DNA of 64,000 nucleotides. It comes from Chionoecetes opilio. Taxonomy: Eukaryota; Arthropoda; Malacostraca; Decapoda; Majidae. The translations under genes and the position numbers were made by a program. The DNA lies in contig JACEEZ010000417.1 in NCBI GenBank assembly GCA_016584305.1, positions 16,001-80,000 of the forward strand, read 5' to 3'. Numbering within the stretch: the stretch's first letter is position 1; the number at the start of each line of letters is the position of its first letter. This document shows positions 45,354 to 64,000 of this stretch, in pieces. The notes beneath the pieces are model-generated. The model made no database searches, had not been told where the DNA came from, and was given only the letters and a program-made list of their open reading frames with translations.

Positions 45354-45610
45354 CATTTTTTTTTATGGCCAACGAAGCCTCCGTTTTATTTTATGGCCAA
45401 CGAAGCCTCTCTGGTGTTTTTTTTATGGCCAACGAAGCCTCTCTGGTGTTTTTTTTATGGCCAACGAAGCCTCTCTGGTGTTTTTTTTATGGCCAACGAA
45501 GCCACTCTGGTGTTTTTTTATGGCCAACGAAGCCTCTCTGGTGTTTTTTTTATGGCCAACGAAGCCTCTCTGGTGTTTTTTTATGGCCAACGAAGCCTCT
45601 CTGGTGTTTT
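45354..45610. repeat. 32-bp minisatellite (TATGGCCAACGAAGCC)
   Basis: Nine tandem units: a T run, ATGGCCAACGAAGCCTCTCT, then GGTG. T-run length varies, so all three frames are open and give spurious repeat proteins. Confidence 0.9.
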
Positions 45611-45884
45611 TAGTCTTGTACCAAAATCAATTCAATACAGTTATTAAATCATACTTGGAGGTTCATTATATTGGTTGATAGAAAAACACAAGTTAGTGAA
45701 CGCCTTAAAATCTTGATCATATGAAAAACACTCAAGACACAGACATTCATGTGAGCTTTGGGCCTGCCTGGTGACTGCTGGCTGCTTAGATACTGCCTGT
45801 TTCCCACATCAGATTCCTGGTATTAAGCAAGGAAGTAAGAGAGAAAGTATGTGAAAGAAAGTAAGAGAAAGAAGAAAGATTTAA

Positions 45885-46089
45885 CCCCTTCACGCCCAGA
45901 TCTTTTCTTTGCTATATAAAATAGTCTCTTGTTAGCCATAAATTTACGAAAAGTAACTTAATATACCAAATTAGTTAATCGACAAGGATACTAAACAGGT
46001 CATAATGTATAAAATATTGCTTATATTCACTAAAAATTGTCTAATGGTACCCAAATTACAATAAAAGTTACATTCTGGGCCTCAAGGGG
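45885..46089 (-). mobile_element. TTAA-flanked MITE (piggyBac-like)
   Basis: 205 bp between TTAA sites 45881-45884 and 46090-46093. Ends CCCCTTCACGCCCAGATC and, inverted, CCCCTTGAGGCCCAGAATG. CCC termini with TTAA duplication suggest a piggyBac-type source. Confidence 0.8.
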
Positions 46090-46197
46090 TTAACATCCAG
46101 TTAGTTTAGCAAATTGTACAACTGATTAAAGATGATTTTAAAGAATCGTATGAAATGTTTTCTATAAGGTTTAATTATTCACTCGTAAGTCATTTCT

Positions 46198-46203
46198 TTT
46201 ATT
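46198..46203 (-). promoter_or_regulatory. Candidate poly(A) signal of SLC66A2
   Basis: AATAAA on the minus strand, about 580 bases beyond the stop codon. It is a good match but not the only possible site, so the true 3' end is uncertain. Confidence 0.4.
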
Positions 46204-46784
46204 AAACACAACCTTAGTTATAAAAACAACAATGGGAATTTTCCTCAGTCACTATCCCACTAATCATAATTAGTCAAGGAACATATTTGCAGCACCTTTC
46301 AGGACACGGACTAATATTTCTTAAGGCATCCATAGCAGATACAACGTGATATGGAATTATTACTTCTTTATGAAATAATGAGGCAGTGTAAATTTCCCAA
46401 ACAGGAAAGGCACTTGTGCAGGTCTTAACTTATGTCTTAACTCATGAATAAAAATTTGTTATGAAATAAATACATTTGTTCTGTTCTATAAAAGAAATAA
46501 AAACATCAAAATGACTAATAGATACATTACCATACGGAGAGCCATGTAGTATAGGGACACTATTTGAACATCTGACGTGCCACACCACAGTCCTAAGTAC
46601 TATACTCTCTCATGCTACAGTACATGGGAGTCAATGCCAAAAATCTGAATGCTTGAGATCACTGAATATGTTTGATTTTTGTTTGTTTGTTTGCTGTTAA
46701 GCTGAAAGAAAGATATGATAATTTCACTGTTAAAATTTGTTTCTATATTCAAATATTATTTCATAAAACAACAACCCATTTAAG

Positions 46785-57079
<10,295 letters not shown>

Positions 57080-57139
57080 TTAATTTATTTATATCCTGCA
57101 AGTGGGATGGACATGGATGACAAAATAATAAATAAAAAT

Positions 57140-57510
57140 AGAATCAATAGACTTCCGACATCTTCAACCTGACACGGATGGTAAAATAATAGAATAAAAA
57201 TAGAATAAATTGATCTCCGACATCTTTAACCCCTTGAGACCCAGAACATAATTTCCATTGTAATTTGGGTACCATTAGACGATTTTTAGTGACTATAAGC
57301 AAGATTTTATAGATATAACAGGTATAGTATCCTTTCCATTAGTATTTAATTTAGTATATAAAGCTCCTTTTTGTAATTCTAAGGCTAACAACACACTTAT
57401 TTTATGTAGCAAAGGAAAGACCTGGGCGTGAAGGGGTTAACCTGACCCGGGTGATAAAATAATAGAATACAAATAAAATAATTTGACCTCTGACATCTGC
57501 AACCTGACAC
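57140..57510 (-). repeat. Tandem copies of the SLC66A2 exon 1 acceptor/start region
   Basis: The block GTTGAAGATGTC (coding strand), preceded by CGTGTCAG-like acceptor sequence and AT-rich spacer, occurs at the real exon (about 56941-56960) and again at about 57151-57172, 57216-57228 with 57439-57452 (split by a MITE) and 57487-57508. The unit is about 65-70 bp. Confidence 0.75.
57230..57436 (+). mobile_element. TTAA MITE (205-bp family)
   Basis: Ends CCCCTTGAGACCCAGAAC and GACCTGGGCGTGAAGGGG, TTAA on both sides (57226-57229, 57437-57440). It splits one unit of the tandem acceptor copies. Confidence 0.85.
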
Positions 57511-57544
57511 GGATGATAATATATTAGTACTATTTTACGGATGA

Positions 57545-58140
57545 TAAAATATTAATTCTAACCTAACCTAACCTAACCTAACCACATTGGGGTAAAATAT
57601 TATGAAACTTTGTTAGGTTAGATAATTTTATGTTGGTGACTGACTGGTTATGTTAAATGACAAGGGCGTGAGGCAGAATGACTAGGGTTGTGGGCCGGAG
57701 TGACTAGTGCCGGAAAAACTTTGGGCCGGATTGACTTATTACCGATTATGTAGAGGTCTGTCAGTTTGAAATAAGGCCAGATAGAGGGCAAACATTATGC
57801 AACTTAGGTTAGATTAGATTATGTTAAGGTTTGTTAGGGTGAAATAAGGCCACAATAGGAGGCAAACATCATGAAAGTTTGGTTAGGTTAGATTATGTTG
57901 AGGTTTGTTAGGGTGAAATAGGGCCATATAGGGGTCAAACATGAAACTTTGGTTAGGTTAGATTATGTTGAGGTTTGTTAGGGTGAAATAGGGCCATATA
58001 AGGGGTCAAGCATGAAAGTTTGGTTAGGTTAGATTATGTTGAGGTTTGTTAGGGTGAAATAGGGCCATATAGGGGTCAAGCATGAAACTTTGGTTAGGTT
58101 AGAGAGGTTTGTCAGGGTGAAATAAGGCCACATAGAGGAT
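57545..58140. repeat. TTAGG-rich 70-bp tandem repeat
   Basis: Opens with a pure run of CCTAA pentamers (about 57548-57575), then about five units of roughly 70 bp containing TTTGGTTAGGTTAGATTATG and GTTAGGGTGAAATA. The ORF on the opposite strand is a by-product. Confidence 0.85.
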
Positions 58141-58351
58141 AAACATAAGTAAGGGTATAAGAATAGGTAGCAAGGAATAGGTAATACGGGTAATAGTAAG
58201 GTAATAAGGGTAATATTAAGGGTAATAATAGGTAATAAGGTATATAAGAAGCTTAAGTCAGGCAAGTTAGGGTGAAGTTACCTGATAAGCTTACCTGAAG
58301 AGCCTACGCCTATGTCCCCAAGAGATAAGACATCGGAGGGCACAGATAAGA

Positions 58352-58545
58352 CGGTTGTTGTTTCGTACACTGATTGTGAGTGTTTTCGTACATATCTGGT
58401 GTCGTTTCGTAGCTCTAGTAATCAAGTTCAACTCTGAGCTGTGTGTACGAAACGAATATGGCTTCATATAGACTACGAAACAACTTTTTGGTGTACGAAT
58501 CTACTGGTGTACGAAACAACTTGTGTACGAACTGACTGCACCCCG
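58352..58545. repeat. MITE with GTTTCGTACAC repeats, copy 1
   Basis: Several direct and inverted copies of TTTCGTACAC / GTGTACGAAA. Ends ACTTGTGTACGAACTGACTG. Same family as 58690-58836. Confidence 0.6.
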
Positions 58546-58689
58546 ATAAGACGTGGCTAATCATGACTTACTAAATGCCTTAATTCTTAGGTATCCATTA
58601 TAATACAATAAAAACACTTAATTAAGATAGGTAATATACACTCATACATCCTAATCAAGTAATAAATAGCAAAGAAATGGGGAAATAAG

Positions 58690-58836
58690 ATGGTTACAGG
58701 GAGTTTCGTACACAAGTTGTTTCGCACCCAGGTTTTGTTAGTTTCGTACACTGATTTTGAGTTTTTTCGTACATACCTGGTGTACTTTTTGGTGTACGAA
58801 ACAACTTGTGTACCAACTGACTGCACCCCAATAAGA
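58690..58836. repeat. MITE with GTTTCGTACAC repeats, copy 2
   Basis: Left end CAGGGAGTTTCGTACACAAG and right end, inverted, CAGTCAGTTGGTACACAAG, each followed by TTGTTTCG. About 147 bp. Confidence 0.65.
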
Positions 58837-58919
58837 TAACTAGGCCACCTAAGTTACCAAGGCAACAGATGACAGAGATATTTTCCACTGATGCAGTCTT
58901 AGTTTTATGCATTCTATTA

Positions 58920-59300
58920 ATTCTACAAGCTATAGACTATGACTAAAGGCTTCATTATAAGGGTATTGCCTCACCTAGTAATGTGTTAGGGCGGAGATGA
59001 AGCATTGTTTCCTACTAGGACCGACCCGCCAGCCTCTCTTTATCACCTATGGCTTCTTCTTCTTCTTGTGACCTTGGTTGAGTTTCGCTTCATAAATCCT
59101 CTTCAAACTTCATAATTAGTTTGTTTCCTTCGTTAAAAGTCTATGTCAACTCTTCCCTTGGCTATTTCACCAGGGATATTACAACGTTTTCATTAGTTAT
59201 CGGTCCTTATACTACTATTTTAATTCATTTTCTGTGTTGTTGTTGTAAAGCAGCTGATCGCCAGAGTTGCCAGATAGTCAGGTCACTCAGATGCCAGTCA
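58920..59300. other. Unique DNA upstream of SLC66A2, possible 5'-UTR exon
   Basis: No protein-coding exon is seen. On the minus strand ACATTACTAG/GTGAGG at about 58974 could be a splice donor for an untranslated first exon of SLC66A2, but only transcript data could show this. Confidence 0.2.
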
Positions 59301-59307
59301 CACAAAT

Positions 59308-59850
59308 ATAAATGAGATGGGAGAGAGAGGATAGGAAAGAGGAGAGAGAGATGAGAGGGAGAGGATAGGGAAGATGGGAGAGAGAGGATAGGGAAGATGA
59401 GCTAGAGAGATGAAGGGGAGAGGATAGGGAAGATGGGAAGAGATGGGAGGGAGAGGATAGGAAAGATGAGAGAGGATAGGGAAGATGGGAGAGAGATGGG
59501 AGGGAGAGGATAGGGAAGATGGGAAAGAGATGGGGGGGAGAGGATAGGGAAGATGGGAAAGAGATGGGGGGGAGAGGATAGGGAAGATGGGAGAGAGAGG
59601 ATAGGGAAGATGGGAAAGAGATGGGGGGGAGAGGATAGGGAAGATGGGCTAGAGAGATGAAGGGGAGAGGATAGGAAAGATGGGAAAGAGGATAGGGAAG
59701 ATGGGAGAGAGATGGGAGGGAGAGGATAGGAAAGTTGGGAGAGAGATGGAAGGGAGAGGATAGGGAAGATGGGAGAGAGATGGGAGGGAGAGGATAGGGA
59801 AGATGAGAGAGAGATGGGGGGAGAGGAGGAGGAAGAGGCATGGGTGGAGG
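59308..59850. repeat. GA-rich minisatellite
   Basis: Tandem units of about 37-40 bp containing GAGAGGATAGGGAAGATGGG. The long minus-strand ORF of prolines, serines and leucines is an artefact. Confidence 0.9.
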
Positions 59851-60004
59851 GAGGTTGGAGGAAAGGGAGAGATATTATTATAAATAAGGTATTTCAATTT
59901 GCTTATTGATAAGGTATTAATTTCTTTTTTTCAGCGTATTCATTTTTTTTTTCAGCGATCATGGCAGACTTTGACAAGAAGGAAAACGGGTGCCACTAAA
60001 AAAA

Positions 60005-60290
60005 AAAGAAGATAATAACATCAGAACATAAGGAAAATAAGATAATAAGAACATAAGAACATAAAGAACATAAGAACATAAGAACATAAGAACATAAGAA
60101 CATTAAGAACATTAAGAACATAAGAACATAAGAACAATATATATAAGAACATAAGAACATCAGAACATCAGAACATAAGGAACATAAGAACATCAGAACA
60201 TCAGGAAAATAAGATAATAAGAACATAAGAACATAGAACATAAGGAAAATAAGAACATAAGAACATAAGAACAAGGAAAACAAGGAAAAG
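60005..60290. repeat. (AAGAACAT)n octamer array
   Basis: Array of AGAACATA octamers, the reverse complement of the CR1-like 3' terminal repeat TTCTTATG. Probably grew from a CR1 tail. Confidence 0.85.
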
Positions 60291-60617
60291 GGAACATAAG
60301 GGAAAGAAAAGAAAACGAGAAATCAAGAGGAAGAAGAGAAGGAAGGGAAAGTAAAGGAAGAGAGAAAAGAGAGGAAGAGTGTCTCCCCGGCGGTGCAGAC
60401 TGGCTTTGAGGGAGGGAGGGAGGGCGTGTGCGGAGGCGATGCAGAGGGGACGGGGTGAGTGTCTTGAACTTGTTGTATAGTGAGATAGTAAAAGGAGTGG
60501 ACATATTTGATTTGAGAGGCAACTAATATGAGACAAGTAATATGTGGCAAGGGTAAGGATTTAGAAGGAGAGAGAGAGAGGGGGAGGGATAAAAGAATTT
60601 GCTGTATCATCATCAGT

Positions 60618-60629
60618 AGTAGTAGTTGC

Positions 60630-60660
<31 letters not shown>

Positions 60661-60672
60661 ATAGTAGTAGTA
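60618..60672. repeat. (AGT)n microsatellite
   Basis: AGT triplets with two interruptions. Confidence 0.9.
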
Positions 60673-61047
60673 GGTGTTAAAGAGATATTTGTGCCAGTCT
60701 GGTCCTAGAAAAACTGTGAGCAGGGCGATGTATCTTGATAAATAGTGAAAATAGTGAAGTTCAAGTTAGCGAAGGATAATAAATAATGAATATAATAAAT
60801 AAATTGTGAAAAAAGTGAAGTTGGTGAATTATAATAAACAGCGAATAATAAATAGATACTGAAAATAGTGATAAAAGTTTGCGAATGATAATAAAAAGCG
60901 AATAATAAATAAATAGTCAAATAGTGAAGTTAGCGAATAATAATACATAGTGTACTGAAAATAGTGAAAAATTGTGAAGATAGATTGTGAGCAAGACATT
61001 TTTTTTTATAGTGTGGTAATAATGACGCGATATTTCCTTCGCTCTCC
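60673..61047. other. AT-rich degenerate repeats, no gene seen
   Basis: Loose repeats of AATAGTGAA and AATAATAAATA. Confidence 0.5.
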
Positions 61048-61308
61048 TACCGTAGATAACACAATAGTCGCCAGTCACTTGCCACTGCACTAATGTCGCC
61101 AGGCACAATATATTACGAATTTTAGCATCACTACAGACTTTTATGTGCCACTGAAGACATGTAGTGTGATGTACATAATGTAAACTACTGCGCATGCGTC
61201 TTCAGTGACACATAAAAGTCTGTAATGATGCTAAAATTCGTAATATATTGTACCTGGCGACATTAGTGCAGTGGCAAGTGACTGGCGACTATAGTGTTAT
61301 CTACGGTA
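61048..61308. repeat. MITE with long inverted repeats
   Basis: Ends TACCGTAGATAACAC / GTGTTATCTACGGTA, mirrored inwards for about 110 bp (TAGTCGCCAG, CACTAATGTCGCCAGG, ACGAATTTTAGCATCA). Same family as 28260-28491. Confidence 0.85.
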
Positions 61309-61330
61309 CGTGCCGATACAGGTAAATATA

Positions 61331-61451
61331 CTGAAATACTGTTCCCTGGGTGAATATTTGTTTGACAATATAGAACACGTGTACCAATTCTGATCTTGGG
61401 TAGAACGTATATATTGTCAGACAACTATTCACCCAGGGAGCAGTGTTTCAG
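61331..61451. repeat. Hairpin-forming inverted repeat
   Basis: CTGAAATACTGTTCCCTGGG pairs with CCCAGGGAGCAGTGTTTCAG around a centre at about 61391. About 50-base arms. Confidence 0.75.
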
Positions 61452-61518
61452 TAATACGGGTAGGATAGTGTTCTAGGCAAGGGCACATTCGCTTGAAATG
61501 TTCTATATTTTACTTTAA

Positions 61519-61723
61519 CCCCTTGAGGACCAGAACGTAATTTCCATTGTAATTTGGCTACTATCAGACAATTTTTAGTGAATATAAGCAATATTTTATA
61601 GATATGACCTGTTTAATATCCTTGTCCATTAGCTAATTTGGTTTATTTAGTTACATTTTTGTAGTTTTATGGCTAACAACAGACGATTTCATATAGCAAA
61701 GGCAAGATCTGGGCGTGAAGGGG
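61519..61723 (+). mobile_element. TTAA MITE (205-bp family)
   Basis: Ends CCCCTTGAGGACCAGAACG and ATCTGGGCGTGAAGGGG. Left TTAA intact; right changed to TTGA. Confidence 0.82.
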
Positions 61724-61849
61724 TTGATTACTACTCTACATTCTTTTTCCACCATGTTTTACTTAAGATCAGACAGAATTGGTATACATTGTCAAACAAC
61801 TATTCACCCATTTTCACTAACACTGTAGACTTTTATGCAATATTACTTT

Positions 61850-62050
61850 TTGTTATTATTATTACTATTATTGTCGTTATTAATATCATTATTATTATCA
61901 TCATCATTATTATTATCGTTATTAATATCATTATTATTATCATCATCATTATTATTATCGTTATCATTATTATTGTTGATGGTATTGTTATTATTGTTAT
62001 TATTAATGTTACTATTATTATTACTTATTATTATTATTATTTATTTATTT
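61850..62050. repeat. ATT/ATC trinucleotide microsatellite
   Basis: Interrupted TTA/TCA run. Both ORFs across it are low-complexity. Confidence 0.9.
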
Positions 62051-62054
62051 ACAC

Positions 62055-62535
62055 GCCCACTCGACACACACGGTCTCGCCCATAGCACGCCCACTCAACA
62101 CACACGGTCTTGCCCATAGCACGCCCACTCGACACACACGGTCTTGCCCATAGCGCGCCCACTCAACACACACGGTCTCGCCCATAGCACGCCCACTCGA
62201 CACACACGGTCTCACTCATAGCACGCCCACTCGACACACACGGTCTCACTCATAGCACGGCCACTCAACACACACGGTCTCGCCCATAGCACGCCCACTC
62301 GACACACACGGTCTCACTCATAGCACGCCCACTCGACACACACGGTCTTGCCCATAGCACGCCCACTCGACACACGGTCTCACTTATAGCACGCCCACTC
62401 GACACACGGTCTCGCTCATATCACGCCCACTCAACACACACGGTCTCGCCCATAGCACGCCCACTCGACACACGGTCTCGCTCATATCACGCCCACTCGA
62501 CACACACGGTCTCGCCCATAGCACGCCCACTGTAC
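62055..62535. repeat. 34-bp minisatellite (CACGCCCACTCGACACACAC)
   Basis: About 14 units with the second half GGTCTCGCCCATAG. Small variants TCG/TCA, GCCC/ACTC and a two-base deletion (ACAC to AC) recur in patterns that suggest duplication of blocks of units. Confidence 0.92.
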
Positions 62536-62799
62536 ATACCAGTCACTGTCACACAGGGCCCATGGACGCGGAATAGCCAGGTCGCATTTGCCCACACCAG
62601 ATCAAATAAACTATTGAGTCTCCTATTACTGTATCCCCTTCCTCACATTACACCTTTACCTCTATTCAACATTACACCTTCCGAGGAAAGATTAAAGGTG
62701 CTTGAAAAATTCCTGTCACTTATACTTCTGATAACTAAAAATGACATCAAATACCTCAATACCTACATTCTATTGAAATATGATATACAATGAAGACCA

Positions 62800-63812
62800 T
62801 TACAGTGACTTAACGTCAGTGGTAGGTAAATTATTGGAATCTATTATTGCAAAAAAACATTAGAGAGCACTTAGAAAAACATAGTTTGATCAATGATTCA
62901 CAACATGGATTCACCAAGGGTAGGTGATTGGTTCTCACCAATTTATTGAGTTTTTACAGGAAAGTTTATGAGACGGCAGATAATGATAAGGATTATGATA
63001 TAATATATCTGGACTTTAGTAAGGCATTCGACAAAGTACCACACGAGAGACTCTTAAATAAGGTTTATGGAATAGATGGGAATGTTCTACGTTGGATCAG
63101 AGCTTGGCTAAGTAATAGGCAACAAAGGGTGACAATTAATGGTTCTAAATCTGAATGGGGGCGGGTGACAAGTGAAGTTCCACAAGGGTCTGTTTTGGGT
63201 CCATTAATATTTTTGATTTACATCAACGACTTGGATAGTGGGATTAGCAGTGATATCAGCAAGTTTGCTGATGATACTAAGGTGGGTAGGATTATTGGAT
63301 CACAGTCTGATGTAAACATATTGCAGGGTGACTTAGATAAACTTAATGAGTGGGTAGACAGATGGCAGATGGAATTTAATATTGATAAGTGCAGCGTTAT
63401 GAATGTTGGTAGAAAAAACCCTGGTAATAGATACACCATACGCAATGTATCGCTGAAAAGATCAGAAGGCGAAAAAGATCTTGGGGTGAGGGTGAGCCCA
63501 GACCTCCGACCTAGGAAGTAACGGATTTAACGGATAAGAAGTAACGGATTCAAGCTGGAAAAGCGTATATTTGAAAAAGAAATAGGGAAAAACAGGTTCA
63601 CAAATAGGGTGGTGAATGACTGGAATGGACTCAGTAGACAGGTAGTTATAGTGTGGAGTCATTGGGGAGCTTTAAAGAGGGCTGGATAGGTTCATGGATG
63701 GGGATGGAAGGTGGATGTAGGTAGTGTTAGGTAACAGGAATTACCTCGTGTAAGCCTCACGGCCTCTTGTAGCTTCCTTATTTTCTTATGTTCTTATGTT
63801 CATTACCCAATA
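62800..63812 (+). mobile_element. CR1-like LINE, 5'-truncated and internally deleted
   Basis: Reverse-transcriptase part, then an abrupt loss of about 140 codons between 63521 and 63540, then the ORF end (GKN(R)[15 protein letters not shown]) and a tail ending TTCTTATGTTCTTATG. The octameric end and the catalytic FADDTK motif point to the CR1 group. Confidence 0.88.
62928..63521 (+). pseudogene. CR1-like reverse transcriptase fragment
   Basis: 197-codon open segment with LDFSKAFDKVPHERLL, RQQRVTINGSKSEW, EVPQGSVLGPLIFLIYINDL, catalytic FADDTK, EFNIDKCSVMNVGRKN and EKDLGVRVSPDLRPRK. Upstream blocks (LLESIIA, INDSQHGFTKGR) are out of frame: one extra A at about 62850, and a TGA after GFTKGR at about 62923. 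Confidence 0.88.
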
Positions 63813-63817
63813 CAATC

Positions 63818-63822
<5 letters not shown>

Positions 63823-63892
<70 letters not shown>
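63823..63892. repeat. (TC)n microsatellite
   Basis: About 35 perfect TC repeats. Confidence 0.95.
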
Positions 63893-63895
<3 letters not shown>

Positions 63896-63896
63896 C

Positions 63897-64000
63897 CGTT
63901 AGGGTGGCTCGGTTGGTAGAGCTGCGAGCTCCCGTGTAGCGTCCCTGCATTCGGTCAGCGGTTCGAGCCCACCAAGTTCGTCCTGGCGTGGTGGCGCTTT
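63897..64000 (+). mobile_element. tRNA-derived SINE head, cut by window end
   Basis: Pol III A box TGGCTCGGTTGG (about 63905) and B box GGTTCGAGCCC (about 63960), spaced as in a tRNA gene. The cloverleaf is imperfect and the sequence runs on (CGTCCTGGCGTGG), which suggests a SINE different from the Val-like family. Confidence 0.6.

Noticed and set aside
45348..45678. Repeat protein MANEASLVFF in three frames
   Set aside because: A T-rich minisatellite that is open in several frames at once is not evidence of coding.
28645..46000. Search for the oxidase N-terminal FAD exon upstream of copy B
   Set aside because: No GAGVVGLS-like coding block was found on the minus strand; the interval is transposon DNA. 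The exon is missing or outside the window.
59287..60613. Proline/serine/leucine-rich ORFs up to 184 codons on the minus strand
   Set aside because: Products of the GA-rich minisatellite and the octamer array; no domain and no codon bias.
62055..62535. Spaced regulatory array or CRISPR
   Set aside because: Head-to-tail 34-bp satellite with no spacers.

Overview
The window looks like repeat-rich arthropod nuclear DNA, most likely from a decapod crustacean. This is an inference from three things: interstitial TTAGG/CCTAA (the arthropod telomere motif), dense di- and trinucleotide microsatellites with CR1-like and Jockey-like LINEs, and host genes built from short exons with GT-AG introns. Only two host genes are recognisable, both on the minus strand. 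Most other open reading frames are shadows of repeats.

Host genes. (1) A peroxisomal D-amino-acid oxidase family gene (D-aspartate oxidase / D-amino-acid oxidase) is present twice. Copy A is at 3.98-9.64 kb and copy B at 21.9-28.7 kb. Seven matching exons, with matching splice phases, are found in each copy. Copy B ends in the peroxisomal signal SKL followed by a stop and an AATAAA. The N-terminal FAD-binding exon is not found for either copy, and neither copy is free of frame-breaking indels. (2) SLC66A2 (PQLC1), a seven-helix PQ-loop protein, is complete in four coding exons between 46,785 and 56,944. The spliced frame is 239 codons plus a stop.

Layout. 1-3.9 kb: CCTAA-rich repeats and two foldback elements. 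3.98-9.64 kb: oxidase copy A. 8.0-16.35 kb: sequence of a peculiar 'homopolymer-smoothed' quality that looks like uncorrected consensus. Part of it is a blurred second copy of 16.9-18.3 kb. 16.4-21.7 kb: palindromic elements, a THAP-domain transposon remnant and a 5'-truncated LINE. 21.7-28.8 kb: oxidase copy B, with a 2.7-kb Jockey-like LINE in one intron that copy A lacks. 29-45.1 kb: a transposon block, most of it a head-to-tail 7.5-kb duplication. Each copy holds a TTAA-flanked DNA transposon with a small acidic ORF, an AT microsatellite, a GGGTGA-type minisatellite, a 1.4-kb palindrome and a tandem pair of hAT-like elements. 45.3-46.1 kb: a minisatellite and a MITE. 46.8-57 kb: SLC66A2. 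57.2-64 kb: tandem repeats, MITEs, a CR1-like LINE and a SINE head.

The most interesting biology is in SLC66A2. An apparently intact hAT transposon (622-residue transposase, 13-bp inverted repeats, 8-bp target duplication) starts only 15 bases into intron 1. Two of the gene's 3' splice sites have been copied into local tandem repeats, and a third acceptor has a CR1 tail as its upstream tract. Much of the rest is stacked transposons whose order of insertion can be read from target duplications and empty sites.
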